From Pollutibacter soli (lineage in GTDB: Bacteria; Bacteroidota; Bacteroidia; Chitinophagales; Chitinophagaceae), in NCBI GenBank assembly GCA_029269725.1, contig JARJHS010000011.1, positions 62,001 through 126,000 of the forward strand: DNA of 64,000 bases, in the 5' to 3' direction. The first letter of the stretch is position 1, and the number at the start of each line of letters is the position of its first letter. The notes below the pieces were generated by a model. The model saw only the letters and a list, made by a program, of their open reading frames with translations. It had not been told where the DNA came from and made no database searches. The translations under genes and the position numbers were made by a program. Positions 19,301 through 26,983 of the stretch are shown here, one piece after another.

Positions 19301-19537
19301 AATAATATACTGCATGCCCTGTACACCATTGATCGCTCTTTCGAGAGGAATCAAGGTTGATTTTACAAGTACATCAGCACTGGAACCAGGGTACGCAATA
19401 AAAACCATAACCCTTGGCGGAGCAATTTCCGGGAACTGCGAAATCGGCCTGGTATAAATGGCCATCATCCCCAGGAAAATAATAGCAACCGATAACACGA
19501 TCGCCAGAACGGGTCGTTGTATAAATTTGCTGAACAT
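16301..19537 (-). CDS. RND multidrug efflux pump, HAE1 family (AcrB-like)
   Basis: A 1078-residue inner-membrane pump of full family length, starting MFSKFIQRPVLAIVLSVAII. Two halves, each with six helices and a large periplasmic porter/docking domain, are visible. The fourth helix holds AIGIVVDNAIVVVEAV, with the first proton-relay Asp kept and the second replaced by Asn, as is common in Bacteroidota HAE1 pumps; the tenth helix holds the relay Lys in LLGKNAILIVEF. Such pumps export drugs, detergents or metabolites using the proton gradient, across both membranes together with adaptor and channel. Substrate is unknown. The gene follows the adaptor with 25 bases between and overlaps the channel gene. 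Confidence 0.95.
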   Translation of the reverse strand: MFSKFIQRPVLAIVLSVAIIFLGMMAIYTRPISQFPEIAPPRVMVFIAYPGSSADVLVKSTLIPLERAINGVQGMQYIISDATSAGEATIQIVFDPSTDPNAAVVNVKTRVDQVMNNLPPLVQREGVVITPIQPSMLMYVNLYSKDKDADEKFLYNYANVHVLPELQRIKGMGRAQILGSRQYAMRIWLKPDRMRAYNISTEEVMDAMKEQSVIGRPGRLGQASGKTAQSLEYVLIYKGRFNLPEEYEDIIIKANPDGEILKLKDVAEVELGSEFFDIYSNKDGFPAASIVLKQNFGSNASKVIDQVKEKLEELKKDFPPGMSYEINYDVSKFVDASIDKVLHTLLEAFILVALVVFIFLGDWRSTLIPILAVPVSLIGAFLFMQIFGLTINMVTLFALVLAIGIVVDNAIVVVEAVHAKMHDEHLNPYQAVRKVLGEISGAIIAITLVMTAVFIPVAFMSGPVGIFYRNFSITMATSIVLSGVVALTLTPVLCAMILKNPHGRKRRKTPINMFIDWFNNKFDKVTGRYTRLLKAIAGRRVVTYGSLILFCVGIVAVDKTLPAGFIPNEDQGMIYAIIQTPPGATLERTNDVARKLQKIAEEVDGIQSVSSLAGYEILTEGRGSNAGTCLINLKDWSHRHHSVKEIVEELEEKTKDIGAVIEYFEPPAVPGYGSSDGFSLRLLDKNTTVDYQEFDKINKEFMTALQKRKELTGLFTFFAANYPQYELVIDNKLAMQKGVSIGKAMENLDILFGSSYEQGFVRFNTFFKVYTQAAPEFRKLPSDILNLFIKNDHGEMVPYSSFMSMKKTQGPNEITRFNLYTSSSIKGMPAKGYTSADAIAAIRAVAKDLPQGYDIAWEGLSFDEAQRGNEALYIFLVVLVFVYLVLAAQYESFIIPLAVLLSLPVGVFGSFLLLKFMGLANDVYAQMGLIMLVGLLGKNAILIVEFAIQKHNQGATVLEAAIEGAKVRFRPILMTSFAFVAGLIPLVVATGPGAVGNRTIGSSALGGMLFGTIFGVIVIPGLYYIFGKIAEGRKLIRDEDENPLSEDFVESHSEQALLKKLRKLISRIRNKNGKENIA

Positions 19538-19562
19538 GATTGTTGATTATTTAATGCCGACT

Positions 19563-20648
19563 TTATTCAGCATGTAATTCATTTAATTCAGACATTACTT
19601 TGTTGGGATCTTCAAAATCATACTGGATTTTATCTTCGTTCTTCACCTTCCGTAAACCATCCAGTAAAATTTTGTCTTTTGCAGTAAGTCCTTCTGTCAC
19701 GACGTAGAGGTGTGGCAATTCCTGGCCGACAGTTATCTGTCTTGTATGTACAACATTTTTGTCGTCAATGACAAAAACGAATTTTTTATCAAGAATTTCA
19801 AAGGTGGCTTTCTGCGGAATGATCAAAGCGTGCTTGAGTGAAATCGGGATCAGGATATTTCCTGTTTCACCATGCCTGAGTATACCTTTTGGATTCGGGA
19901 AGGTTGCCCTGAAAGCGATGTTTCCAGTTTCGTTATTGAAATCAGCTTCGATGGTTTCAATCACTCCAATATGATCAAACATTTGTTTGTTTGCCATCTG
20001 CAGATGCACTTTCTGCATACTGTCTTTTTTCGTTTTGGAAGCATAATCCAGGTATTCAGCTTCAGGTACGTTGAAGTACACCCACATTTTACTGTTATCT
20101 GAAAGTGTTGTGAGCAATTCTCCTTCATCGATCAAACTTCCAAGACGTTTCTGGAAGCGATCCATAATACCATCGAAGGGAGCACGTATTTCTGTAAAAT
20201 CAAGATGTGCCTGTGCAAAGGAGAGTTCAGCTTTTGCTTTGTCGAGCTTTGCTTTTGCAAGTGCTAATTCATTCTGGGATACGATATTGCTGTCGGCCAG
20301 ACTCTTGGTGTTTTTGTATTCGATCTCCACAAAATTCATTTCTGCTTTTGCTTTTTCCAGTTCTGCCTGGTAGAGCAAGGGCATGATCTGAAACATCGGT
20401 TGTCCTTTTCTCACAAAATGACCTTCATCCACATAAATTTTCTGCAGATAGCCGCGCTCCTGGCTTCTCATTTCAATATGATTCGCAGCGTGTATCTGAC
20501 TTACATATTCTTTATAAATCAGCGTATCTTTTTCAACAGGGCTGGTAACCAGGAATTTGGCCTCCTCCTCCTTCTCGATTTTCTTAGCCTGACAAGCGGA
20601 CAATAAGATGATGGTAACCAGGCTGGCGAGAATATATATCCTCTTCAT
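19563..20648 (-). CDS. RND efflux periplasmic adaptor (AcrA/MexA type lipoprotein)
   Basis: A 361-residue membrane-fusion protein. The N-terminus MKRIYILASLVTIILLSAC ends in a lipobox Cys near residue 19. It shows the lipoyl-like half motif RGYLQKIYVDEGHFVRKGQP, a coiled-coil hairpin at about residues 95-150 (ELEKAKAEMNFVEIEYKN and KLDKAKAELSFAQ), the second lipoyl half (FTEIRAPFDGIMDR) and a beta-barrel domain. It joins the inner-membrane pump to the outer-membrane channel. It is the first gene of the adaptor-pump-channel operon; 124 bases separate it from a small exported protein upstream. Confidence 0.93.
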   Translation of the reverse strand: MKRIYILASLVTIILLSACQAKKIEKEEEAKFLVTSPVEKDTLIYKEYVSQIHAANHIEMRSQERGYLQKIYVDEGHFVRKGQPMFQIMPLLYQAELEKAKAEMNFVEIEYKNTKSLADSNIVSQNELALAKAKLDKAKAELSFAQAHLDFTEIRAPFDGIMDRFQKRLGSLIDEGELLTTLSDNSKMWVYFNVPEAEYLDYASKTKKDSMQKVHLQMANKQMFDHIGVIETIEADFNNETGNIAFRATFPNPKGILRHGETGNILIPISLKHALIIPQKATFEILDKKFVFVIDDKNVVHTRQITVGQELPHLYVVTEGLTAKDKILLDGLRKVKNEDKIQYDFEDPNKVMSELNELHAE

Positions 20649-20772
20649 TAAAATATCAATTTAGGTTGATGAATGTTGGAAATAATCATTCACTGATGAA
20701 CCAATGAATGCATCAATAGTATTTGGTCAGCATGGTTTGCACCATAAATAAAAATGATCTTTGACCGGGAGA

Positions 20773-21216
20773 CTAAGAAAGAAAACTCTTCCAGGAACGA
20801 TGCAGAATAAAGAAAGGAACCGAACTGCGGTTCTGAATGGAAGAATTGATTTGTAAGAACTGGCTTTGTAAAAATGAATTGTCTGATGGTTCGCCAGTAA
20901 AATATTTTTCAATGAAATGATGCAGGTGTTTACCGATCTTCAATTTAGAAACTTCTTCTTCATTGAGCTCAGCTTCTTTTTCGCGCGAATCTTCTTCATA
21001 TGGAAAATCCGCTGCTATCTGTGTGCCTGCGCCAGCGTGAGAGATCTGAATTTTTTCGCCTTTTGCTCTTGCCTGATTTCCTGAGTGGAAGGTATGGGCA
21101 AGGGCTGAGAACTGTTGTAATGAAAAAACAACAGTCAGAAAAGCAACAAAACAGAAGTTCAGGGTTTTTCTGTTACAGAACCTGCTTCTTCTTTTCAACT
21201 TAAAATTGGTATGCAT
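20773..21216 (-). CDS. small exported protein of unknown function upstream of efflux operon
   Basis: A 147-residue frame with a basic N-terminus (HTNFKLKRRSRFCNRK) followed by a hydrophobic segment at about residues 25-40 (FCFVAFLTVVFSLQQFSALA), which fits a signal peptide cut after ALA. The mature part contains His and acidic stretches (EEDSREKEAELNEEEVSKL) and KIGKHLHHFIEKYF. No family is recognised. Similar short exported proteins precede RND systems in related bacteria and could be sensors or accessory factors, but nothing here proves that. Confidence 0.55.
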   Translation of the reverse strand: MHTNFKLKRRSRFCNRKTLNFCFVAFLTVVFSLQQFSALAHTFHSGNQARAKGEKIQISHAGAGTQIAADFPYEEDSREKEAELNEEEVSKLKIGKHLHHFIEKYFTGEPSDNSFLQSQFLQINSSIQNRSSVPFFILHRSWKSFLS

Positions 21217-21818
21217 TCCTGTTCAGCGAAACTAATGAGTTGCAAATGTAGAAAAAACACCTTCCGATCCGGCAAAATATAGTTAAATGACGCAAATTGT
21301 ACGTCAAACAGGCAATTATAGCAATCGGGATTGAATCGTTGGTGATTGATCTGTATCACTTTTCCCCTGTAAACCAGGGTTCTGGTGATAGCGGGTGCTA
21401 ATATACAGATTTATATTTAGTAAGTTGTAAGTAGGGAGTAGTAAGTAGGGAACAGCACGCTTGAAGAGGGTGCAGAATACGGAATACAGGAAGGAATGGA
21501 GAAACAGAAACAGAAACAGTGAGTAAAAACAGTAACAGGCGGTAGTCATTTCCAACCGTTGGGGCTTTTGTAGAGACATGGCATGCTTTGCCTCTGGGAG
21601 AAACACAGAATACAACATACAGGAAGAAAAAGCATCCGCTTCAAACAGAAAACCGGAAATAGAGTACTGTCTGCAATTCATCCTGATAACTGCACCTGTT
21701 CTGACAACCGATAACTCCTGTAAACTGGCTGTTTTACGCCTGCCTGCCGGCAAACGCAGGTTTAACTTTTTACGTTTAACTTTAAACCAATCAAACGCTG
21801 CCACAATCAACAGGTAAA
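21217..21818. other. intergenic, repeat-derived, no gene accepted
   Basis: About 600 bases between the efflux operon and the DUF1501 gene. It holds short runs such as AAGTAGGGAGTAGTAAGTAGGG, AACAGAAACAGAAACAG, a degenerate TTTTGTAGAGACATGGCATG related to the hairpin at 23427, and CCTGCCTGCCGGCAAACGCAGG. A 245-codon minus-strand frame at 21316-22053 crosses the DUF1501 start and is composed of these words, so it is rejected. Confidence 0.6.
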
Positions 21819-23293
21819 TTGCAGAGAATGAGTTCATTTCGTAACAGGAGGGATTTTTTAAAATCGTATGGTGCTGCAACGCTGGCCGCGATGGCAGCGG
21901 GTGCACCTGTTGCACATTTTCTTTCCGGATGTAAAAATGAACAACCGGAAAAGAAGATCGTCCTTCCTGAAAATTCTGCTGACACAGTAATTCTTCTATG
22001 GCTTGCGGGCGGAATGGCACATACAGAAACTTTTGATCCGAAAAAATATACACCGTTTGAAAAAGGACTAGAAGCGAATCGTGTACTGAGTACGTTCAAA
22101 GCCGTGCCGACAAAACTTGATGGAATAAGTTTTTCAGAAGGACTGGAATCGATTGGGAATGTGATGGATCGCGGAACATTGATACGTTCCTATGTCGCTG
22201 CGGATATGGGTTTCATATTGCACACGCGACATCAATTCAACTGGCACACCTGCTATGAGCCTCCGCAAACTGTTGCTGTACCACATATGGGTGCATGGAT
22301 CGCGAAAGAACTCGGACCAAAGAATAAAGTCATTCCCGCATTTATTGATATTGGCCAACGGATGACCGTAGGCGAAGCTGAAGAACTGAAAGCTTTTCAT
22401 TCTGCCGGATTTCTGGGTAGCGAGTACGGCCCTTTCCAGATCCCTGATCCGACACAGGGACTCGAAGCAGTACGTCCGCCTGTGGGTATGGATTCCACAA
22501 GATTTGAAAGACGCAATCAGTTGTACAATGAACTGATCAATAAAACGGTGATGGGAGAAGTGGGAAGTGATTACCAGAAAGAATCACTGAAGCGTTCGAT
22601 GGAGCAGGCATATATGCTGTTGAATTCTCCCGAAGCAAAAGCATTTGATCTGAGTCTTGAACCAAAAGAATCTTATGATATCTATAATACCGGGCGGTTT
22701 GGATTGGATGTCTGCTTGCGAGGAGACTTACAGAACAGGGAGCAAGATTTATCAGCGTGACGACGGAGTATGAACCCTTCTTCGGATTTGATACTCACGA
22801 GAACGGGCACACGCGTATGATCGGAATGAAAAAAATGATTGATGGCCCGATATCACAACTCGTAAAGGATCTTGAAAAATCCGGTCATCTCGACAGGACA
22901 TTAATAATTATAGCCAGTGAATTCAGCAGGGATATGATGGTAGAAGGTCGTCCTGATGCGAAAGTACAGGAGCAGGTAACACAGCCGGAAGTGATCCATG
23001 ACATGAAGTTTTATGGTATGCATCGTCATTTTACTGATGGTGGATCCATGCTGATGTTTGGTGGCGGAATAAAGAAGGGATTTGTATATGGCAAAACTGC
23101 TGATGAGCGCCCATGCAAGACGATAGAAAATCCCATTAAGATCGACCAGGTTCACCAGACGATGTACCATACACTGGGCATAGATCCCGAAACAAATTAC
23201 GAGATTGAAAAAAGACCTTTCTATACGACGCCTGATGGGAAGGGTAAAGTTGTGAATGAGCTGCTGATAAAGCCTGCAACGTTGAACGTATAA
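21819..23293 (+). pseudogene. DUF1501 exported protein, broken by one frameshift
   Basis: The first part (21819-22760) begins with a twin-arginine-like leader (SFRNRRDFLKSYGAATLAA and HFLSGC) and continues with family motifs LLWLAGGMAHTETFDPK and YVAADMGFILHTRHQF. The family continues in another frame: GCLLARRLTEQGARFISVTT, then FGFDTHENGHTRM, LIIIASEFSRDMM and HFTDGGSMLMFGGGIKKG, ending at 23293. The join is at about 22703-22712, where GGATTGGATGT lacks one G against the expected reading. DUF1501 proteins are sulfatase/phosphatase-fold exported proteins that normally pair with DUF1549/DUF1553 proteins; the partner is at 11889-14306. The break may be a true mutation or a base-calling error. 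An alternative start is the ATG at 21828. Confidence 0.85.
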
Positions 23294-23374
23294 CGTTTGA
23301 GGTTAAATGTAGAACGTTAGAGGTTGCGGTCATAAAAGTCCTGCGTTGTCTGTTAATTATTTTAGTGCTGAACA

Positions 23375-23660
23375 GCATAACACGGAGATACAGCCGAGTG
23401 TTTCACAGAGGAACAGCCGATACGCGTTTTTTGTAGAGACCCATGCATGGCGCCTCTACAAAAAAACTTCTGTATTTTCTCTGTGAGTTGTTTCTTCGGC
23501 TGTATCTCTGTGATATGACTTTCATACGAGCGCCATAGTCTAATACTAATGATGCTTACTCACGCTTTAACTTAAAACTTACAACCTATCACTCCTTTGT
23601 ATTTCCTTTGCGGGCTGTTATCCTGGCTGTTTCCATTGCGGTTTGAATTTCCTGCGAACA
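23375..23660. repeat. inverted repeats with GTAGAGAC hairpin, no gene
   Basis: Outer arms CACGGAGATACAGCCGAG and CTTCGGCTGTATCTCTGTG enclose a hairpin at 23427-23466 (TTTTTTGTAGAG facing CTCTACAAAAAA). From 23595 a further half unit TTGTATTTCCTTTGCGGGCT follows. Same word set as the repeats at 9.4-11.8 kb. Confidence 0.7.
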
Positions 23661-23763
23661 CCGCGTTACAAAATCACCTAAACACAATCATACACTTACT
23701 TATCACCTATAACAAATAACCTAACACCTGCAAGAACGTACGTTCTACGTTCAACTTTATACG

Positions 23764-24828
23764 TTAAAACTTTCCGCGTTCATATTGCTTCGGCCACGCA
23801 ATATTCTCCTTCAGCTCATGCGCCGCACGCAATGGGAAATACGGATCTCTCAAAAACTCACGCGCCATCATAATGAGATCAGCATCGCCGTTCACAAGAA
23901 TGGATTCTGCCTGTGCAGCATTTGTGATGAGTCCTACTGTAGACACCATGATGCCCGCTTCTCTTTTCACTTTTGATGCAAATGGTAACTGATACGCAGG
24001 TCCTGCCACAATTTTCTGATGCTCCACCAAACCTCCCGATGACACATCCAATACATCAGCACCATGATCTCTCAACACACGCGCCAGAGCCACAGCATCC
24101 TCAGGGTTCCATCCACCTTCTGCCCAGTCATAACCAGGTATCCTGACAAACAATGGAATATCATGCGGTAAAACTCTTTTCACCTCCTCAAACACCTGCA
24201 ATAACAAACGGGACCTGTTTTCAAAACTACCGCCGTAAGCATCCTTCCTATGATTCGTTAACGGAGAAAGAAACTGGTGCAACAGGTATCCGTGTGAAGC
24301 GTGAATCTCGATAACTTCAAATCCGGCTTTGATCGCTCTTTCAGCTGCGGCCCTGAAATCACCAATCACCTTCTGTATGCCTGCATCATCAAGTGCTAAC
24401 GGTTTCGGATAGTTGTCAGCATAAGCGGTTGCCGCTGGAGCCACCGGCTGCCATCCACCATCAGCAACACTCACAGCACCGCGACCAAGCCATGGCACAT
24501 TCGTACTCGCTTTTCTCCCCGCATGCGCGAGCTGGATTCCTGCCACTGCCCCTTGTTGTTTCATGAAAGCAGTGATCTGTGATAATTTCCCGATATGCTC
24601 ATCTTTCCAGATGCCCATATCTTCAGGCGAAATACGTGCCTCAGGCGAAACGCCTGTTGCTTCAATGATGATCAAACCAGCACCACCCACTGCCCTGCTG
24701 CCGAGATGTACAAAATGCCAGTCGTTAGCGAAACCATCTATTGATGAATACTGGCACATCGGCGACACCACGATACGGTTTTTTAGTGTGATGCCTTTTA
24801 TAGTTAATGGACTGAATAGTTTTGACAT
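23764..24828 (-). CDS. namA: Old Yellow Enzyme family NADPH dehydrogenase (YqjM/NamA-like)
   Basis: A 354-residue FMN-dependent TIM-barrel enzyme. It begins SKLFSPLTIKGITLKNRIVV and has the YqjM-class Cys25 and Tyr27 in PMCQYSS, the substrate-binding His pair in EIHASHGYLLHQFLSPLTNH, FVRIPGYDWAEGGW, and the phosphate-binding end VSTVGLITNAAQAESIL with LIMMAREFLRDPYFPLRAA. The family reduces activated C=C bonds of electrophiles with NADPH in the cytoplasm. It is the last of a series of minus-strand redox genes that begins with a Crp/Fnr regulator at 26715. Length matches the family. Confidence 0.93.
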   Translation of the reverse strand: MSKLFSPLTIKGITLKNRIVVSPMCQYSSIDGFANDWHFVHLGSRAVGGAGLIIIEATGVSPEARISPEDMGIWKDEHIGKLSQITAFMKQQGAVAGIQLAHAGRKASTNVPWLGRGAVSVADGGWQPVAPAATAYADNYPKPLALDDAGIQKVIGDFRAAAERAIKAGFEVIEIHASHGYLLHQFLSPLTNHRKDAYGGSFENRSRLLLQVFEEVKRVLPHDIPLFVRIPGYDWAEGGWNPEDAVALARVLRDHGADVLDVSSGGLVEHQKIVAGPAYQLPFASKVKREAGIMVSTVGLITNAAQAESILVNGDADLIMMAREFLRDPYFPLRAAHELKENIAWPKQYERGKF

Positions 24829-24905
24829 AACCTGTTAAATTCAAAATTTTCAACTTAAAAAAATCATTAAACGATGCAATTTCTGTATTTGAATTTAATA
24901 ATTCG

Positions 24906-25208
24906 CTACTCTGCAATTTCATTCGTCGCTACGACTTCCCGTTTCTCCAGTAATGGAACAATTTTCCCGATGACGATTTCTTTAAAATGCGGTGAATCCC
25001 GATGTTCATTCACGGCAGTCTGGTCAGCATAACCTTCAGATAACACAATTGTATTCCTGTCAGCAATGCTCTGATGAATTTTATAAAAAAGATTTCCTTT
25101 TTCGTTACGGCTTGCTTCTGCGACTTCTTTGAGCAGGGACAATACATTTTCCGTCTGACCATCTTTCACCTGCCATGTGGCAAAAACATAAACAGCATTG
25201 GTATTCAT
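24906..25208 (-). CDS. antibiotic biosynthesis monooxygenase (ABM/YgiN-like) domain protein
   Basis: A 100-residue single-domain protein of the dimeric alpha-beta barrel fold. The pattern VYVFATWQVKDGQTENVLSL, then KEVAEASRNEKGNLFYKIH, then IVLSEGYADQTAVNEHRDSP and HFKEIV is characteristic of ABM domains, which include quinol monooxygenases acting without cofactor. It lies between a DJ-1/PfpI gene and an Old Yellow Enzyme on the same strand (gaps of 77 and 101 bases), which points to quinone or electrophile stress. Confidence 0.85.
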   Translation of the reverse strand: MNTNAVYVFATWQVKDGQTENVLSLLKEVAEASRNEKGNLFYKIHQSIADRNTIVLSEGYADQTAVNEHRDSPHFKEIVIGKIVPLLEKREVVATNEIAE

Positions 25209-25227
25209 ATTTCAAATTTAAAAAGTT

Positions 25228-25315
25228 TACATCGACGTTCAACGTTCTACGCCTGTCTGCCGTCAAAGGCAGGTTTTACGTTCTAGGTATTACGTTCTAC
25301 GTTCAACGTTTAACG
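25228..25315. repeat. AACGTT-rich intergenic repeat
   Basis: Repeats of ACGTTCTACG and ACGTTCAACG interrupted by CGCCTGTCTGCCGTCAAAGGCAGG-type words. The same words occur at 23283-23320, 23735-23765, 26098-26143 and 41600-41632, always between genes. Confidence 0.6.
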
Positions 25316-25981
25316 ACTCAGCAAAGCAACCATCTTCTCCCCTACTCCTTTCGCTGATGCAGGATTCTGACCTGTTACCAATCGTCCATCTGTAATGCTA
25401 TTGGCAGACCAGGGTTCAGCAGCGTGGAAAATCGCCCCCTGTTTTGTTAAGGCTGTTTGCAGATCGAATGGCACATCTGGCCTTGCATAATTGTCCTCTT
25501 CTTTTGTTGTAAATGAAGCAATGTTTTTTCTGCTGACAAGAAATGTGCCATCACTGAGTTTCACATTCAGCAAAGCAACAGGACCATGACACACAGCGCC
25601 AACGACTCCATTTCTTTCATACGTTTCTGCGATCACTTTTTTCAGCAATGCATTCTCCGGCATATCCACCATTGGTGCAAGTCCGCCTGGTACAAAAATG
25701 GCATCATATGCTTTCACATCTACATTTTCCAGCTTTACCGCTTTCTGCATGGTTGCCCAACCCTTACCGGTTAAAAATTCAAGATTGTCAGGATCTCCGG
25801 CAAGGTTCAATGCATCAAGATAAGGTGTGTCACCGGAAAGGCTTGCAAAATCCACCTGGTAGTCAGCCTTTACAAATTCTGCATAAGGATGCGCCACTTC
25901 GGGCAAAAATGTTCCGGTTCTTCTGTTATTAGGACCGATCGAATTTGCGTTTGAAACGATGATGAGGATTTTCTTTTTCAT
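25310..25981 (-). CDS. DJ-1/PfpI family protein (Hsp31-like class I amidotransferase fold)
   Basis: A 223-residue protein starting KKKILIIVSNANSIG. It shows the nucleophile elbow GAVCHGPVALL, with the reactive Cys near residue 134, followed by His, and the glutamate of TGTFLPEVAHPY that contacts the Cys in Hsp31-type members; FVPGGLAPMVDMPEN is the preceding loop. Members act as stress chaperones, glyoxalases or deglycases in the cytoplasm. It follows a Crp/Fnr regulator and precedes ABM and Old Yellow Enzyme genes on the same strand, which fits carbonyl or electrophile stress. The exact activity cannot be told. Confidence 0.88.
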   Translation of the reverse strand: MKKKILIIVSNANSIGPNNRRTGTFLPEVAHPYAEFVKADYQVDFASLSGDTPYLDALNLAGDPDNLEFLTGKGWATMQKAVKLENVDVKAYDAIFVPGGLAPMVDMPENALLKKVIAETYERNGVVGAVCHGPVALLNVKLSDGTFLVSRKNIASFTTKEEDNYARPDVPFDLQTALTKQGAIFHAAEPWSANSITDGRLVTGQNPASAKGVGEKMVALLSR

Positions 25982-26097
25982 GACTGCAATTTTTTGTTCT
26001 GATGAATTTTTGTTGATAAGTCAAAATTATTCTGCATTGCAGCCGATGAGGAAGGAGATGGATCACTTTTAAAAGGTGATTTGGATCACATTAGGTT

Positions 26098-26143
26098 GGA
26101 CGTTCTACGTTCAACGTTCAACGTTCTACGTTCAACGTACGGG
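26098..26143. repeat. tandem ACGTTCAACGTTCT repeat
   Basis: Three to four repeats of ACGTTCTACGTTCA-type units between the DJ-1 gene and the Crp/Fnr gene, ending a few bases after the regulator stop codon. Confidence 0.6.
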
Positions 26144-26148
26144 ATCGA

Positions 26149-26715
26149 TTATTTGTTAGCGTATAAACGACTCAGTGTTTCGCGGCTCACGCCGAGATAT
26201 TCAGCTATGAGTTTTTTGGGGATTCGTTGCAATAAATCAGGAGAGAGTTTTGAAAATTGCTCATATCGTTGCTGAGGTGTACTTGACAGCAGCATCGCAA
26301 TTCTTTGCTGAAGCGCAACATAGCCGTTGGTAAGTTTCACACGGAAAAAATGTTCCATCTTATGCAGATCCGCAGAAAGTTTTTCGCGTCCGTGGAGAGT
26401 GAGGCACAGAACCTCTCCCTCTTCAATACATTCTACGAACATTGTTGCGGGTACCTGTTTGAAATAAGCAATATAGTCCGTCATCCACCAGTTCTCCCGG
26501 GCAAATTGAAGAATATGTTCTTTCCCGTCCATGTCAACATAAAATACTTTGAATATCCCTTTCACTACCAGGTACTCAAATTTCACATCATCACCTTCAT
26601 GAACGAGGTACTGATTTTTGCGGACTTTTTTTACCGTGAAAAAAGTTTTCAACTGCCTGAATTCATCTTCCGTCAATGTTACTATCTCTTCAATATGTTT
26701 TCGCAGATTCTCCAT
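26149..26715 (-). CDS. Crp/Fnr family transcription regulator
   Basis: A 188-residue regulator from the ATG at 26715 (MENLRKHIEEIVTLTEDEFR); an ATG 15 codons upstream gives an unlikely extension. Residues about 20-125 form a cyclic-nucleotide-binding-like beta barrel (KKVRKNQYLVHEGDDVKFEY, GKEHILQFARENWW), and the C-terminus has a winged helix (RIPKKLIAEYLGVSRETLSR). No Cys cluster for an iron-sulfur centre is seen, so it is not an oxygen sensor of the FNR kind. The shape is that of the Bacteroidota regulators often placed beside stress or detoxification genes; the DJ-1, ABM and Old Yellow Enzyme genes downstream are the likely targets. Confidence 0.9.
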   Translation of the reverse strand: MENLRKHIEEIVTLTEDEFRQLKTFFTVKKVRKNQYLVHEGDDVKFEYLVVKGIFKVFYVDMDGKEHILQFARENWWMTDYIAYFKQVPATMFVECIEEGEVLCLTLHGREKLSADLHKMEHFFRVKLTNGYVALQQRIAMLLSSTPQQRYEQFSKLSPDLLQRIPKKLIAEYLGVSRETLSRLYANK

Positions 26716-26983
26716 TGGGTTGAAAATAAGAAAATTGAATGAAGTCGGGGAATTCTGCACAGTTGATTATCCATATCCATCCGTGATCTCACATAAAATT
26801 CCCGTTTCTTCATTGCCGACCTTCCCGGATTTCTCGGCTAATTCAGGATTGTATCATCAGCTACTTAGACAAAACTCACATCGAAAGCAGGGAACTGGAA
26901 GTCCGGGAACGGATATGATAGCGGGGAAATAACGGAAACGGGTAATTGCTAACAGCTTTACTATAAACTAATGCAGAAGATGA

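Noticed and set aside
16382-19457. Plus-strand frames up to 234 codons inside the pump gene
   Set aside because: Antisense shadows of the highly conserved RND coding sequence.
21316-22053. 245-codon minus-strand frame
   Set aside because: It overlaps the DUF1501 start, has repeat-like composition and no recognisable domain.
26149-26715. Oxygen-sensing FNR
   Set aside because: No cysteine cluster for an iron-sulfur centre is present in this or the other Crp/Fnr protein.
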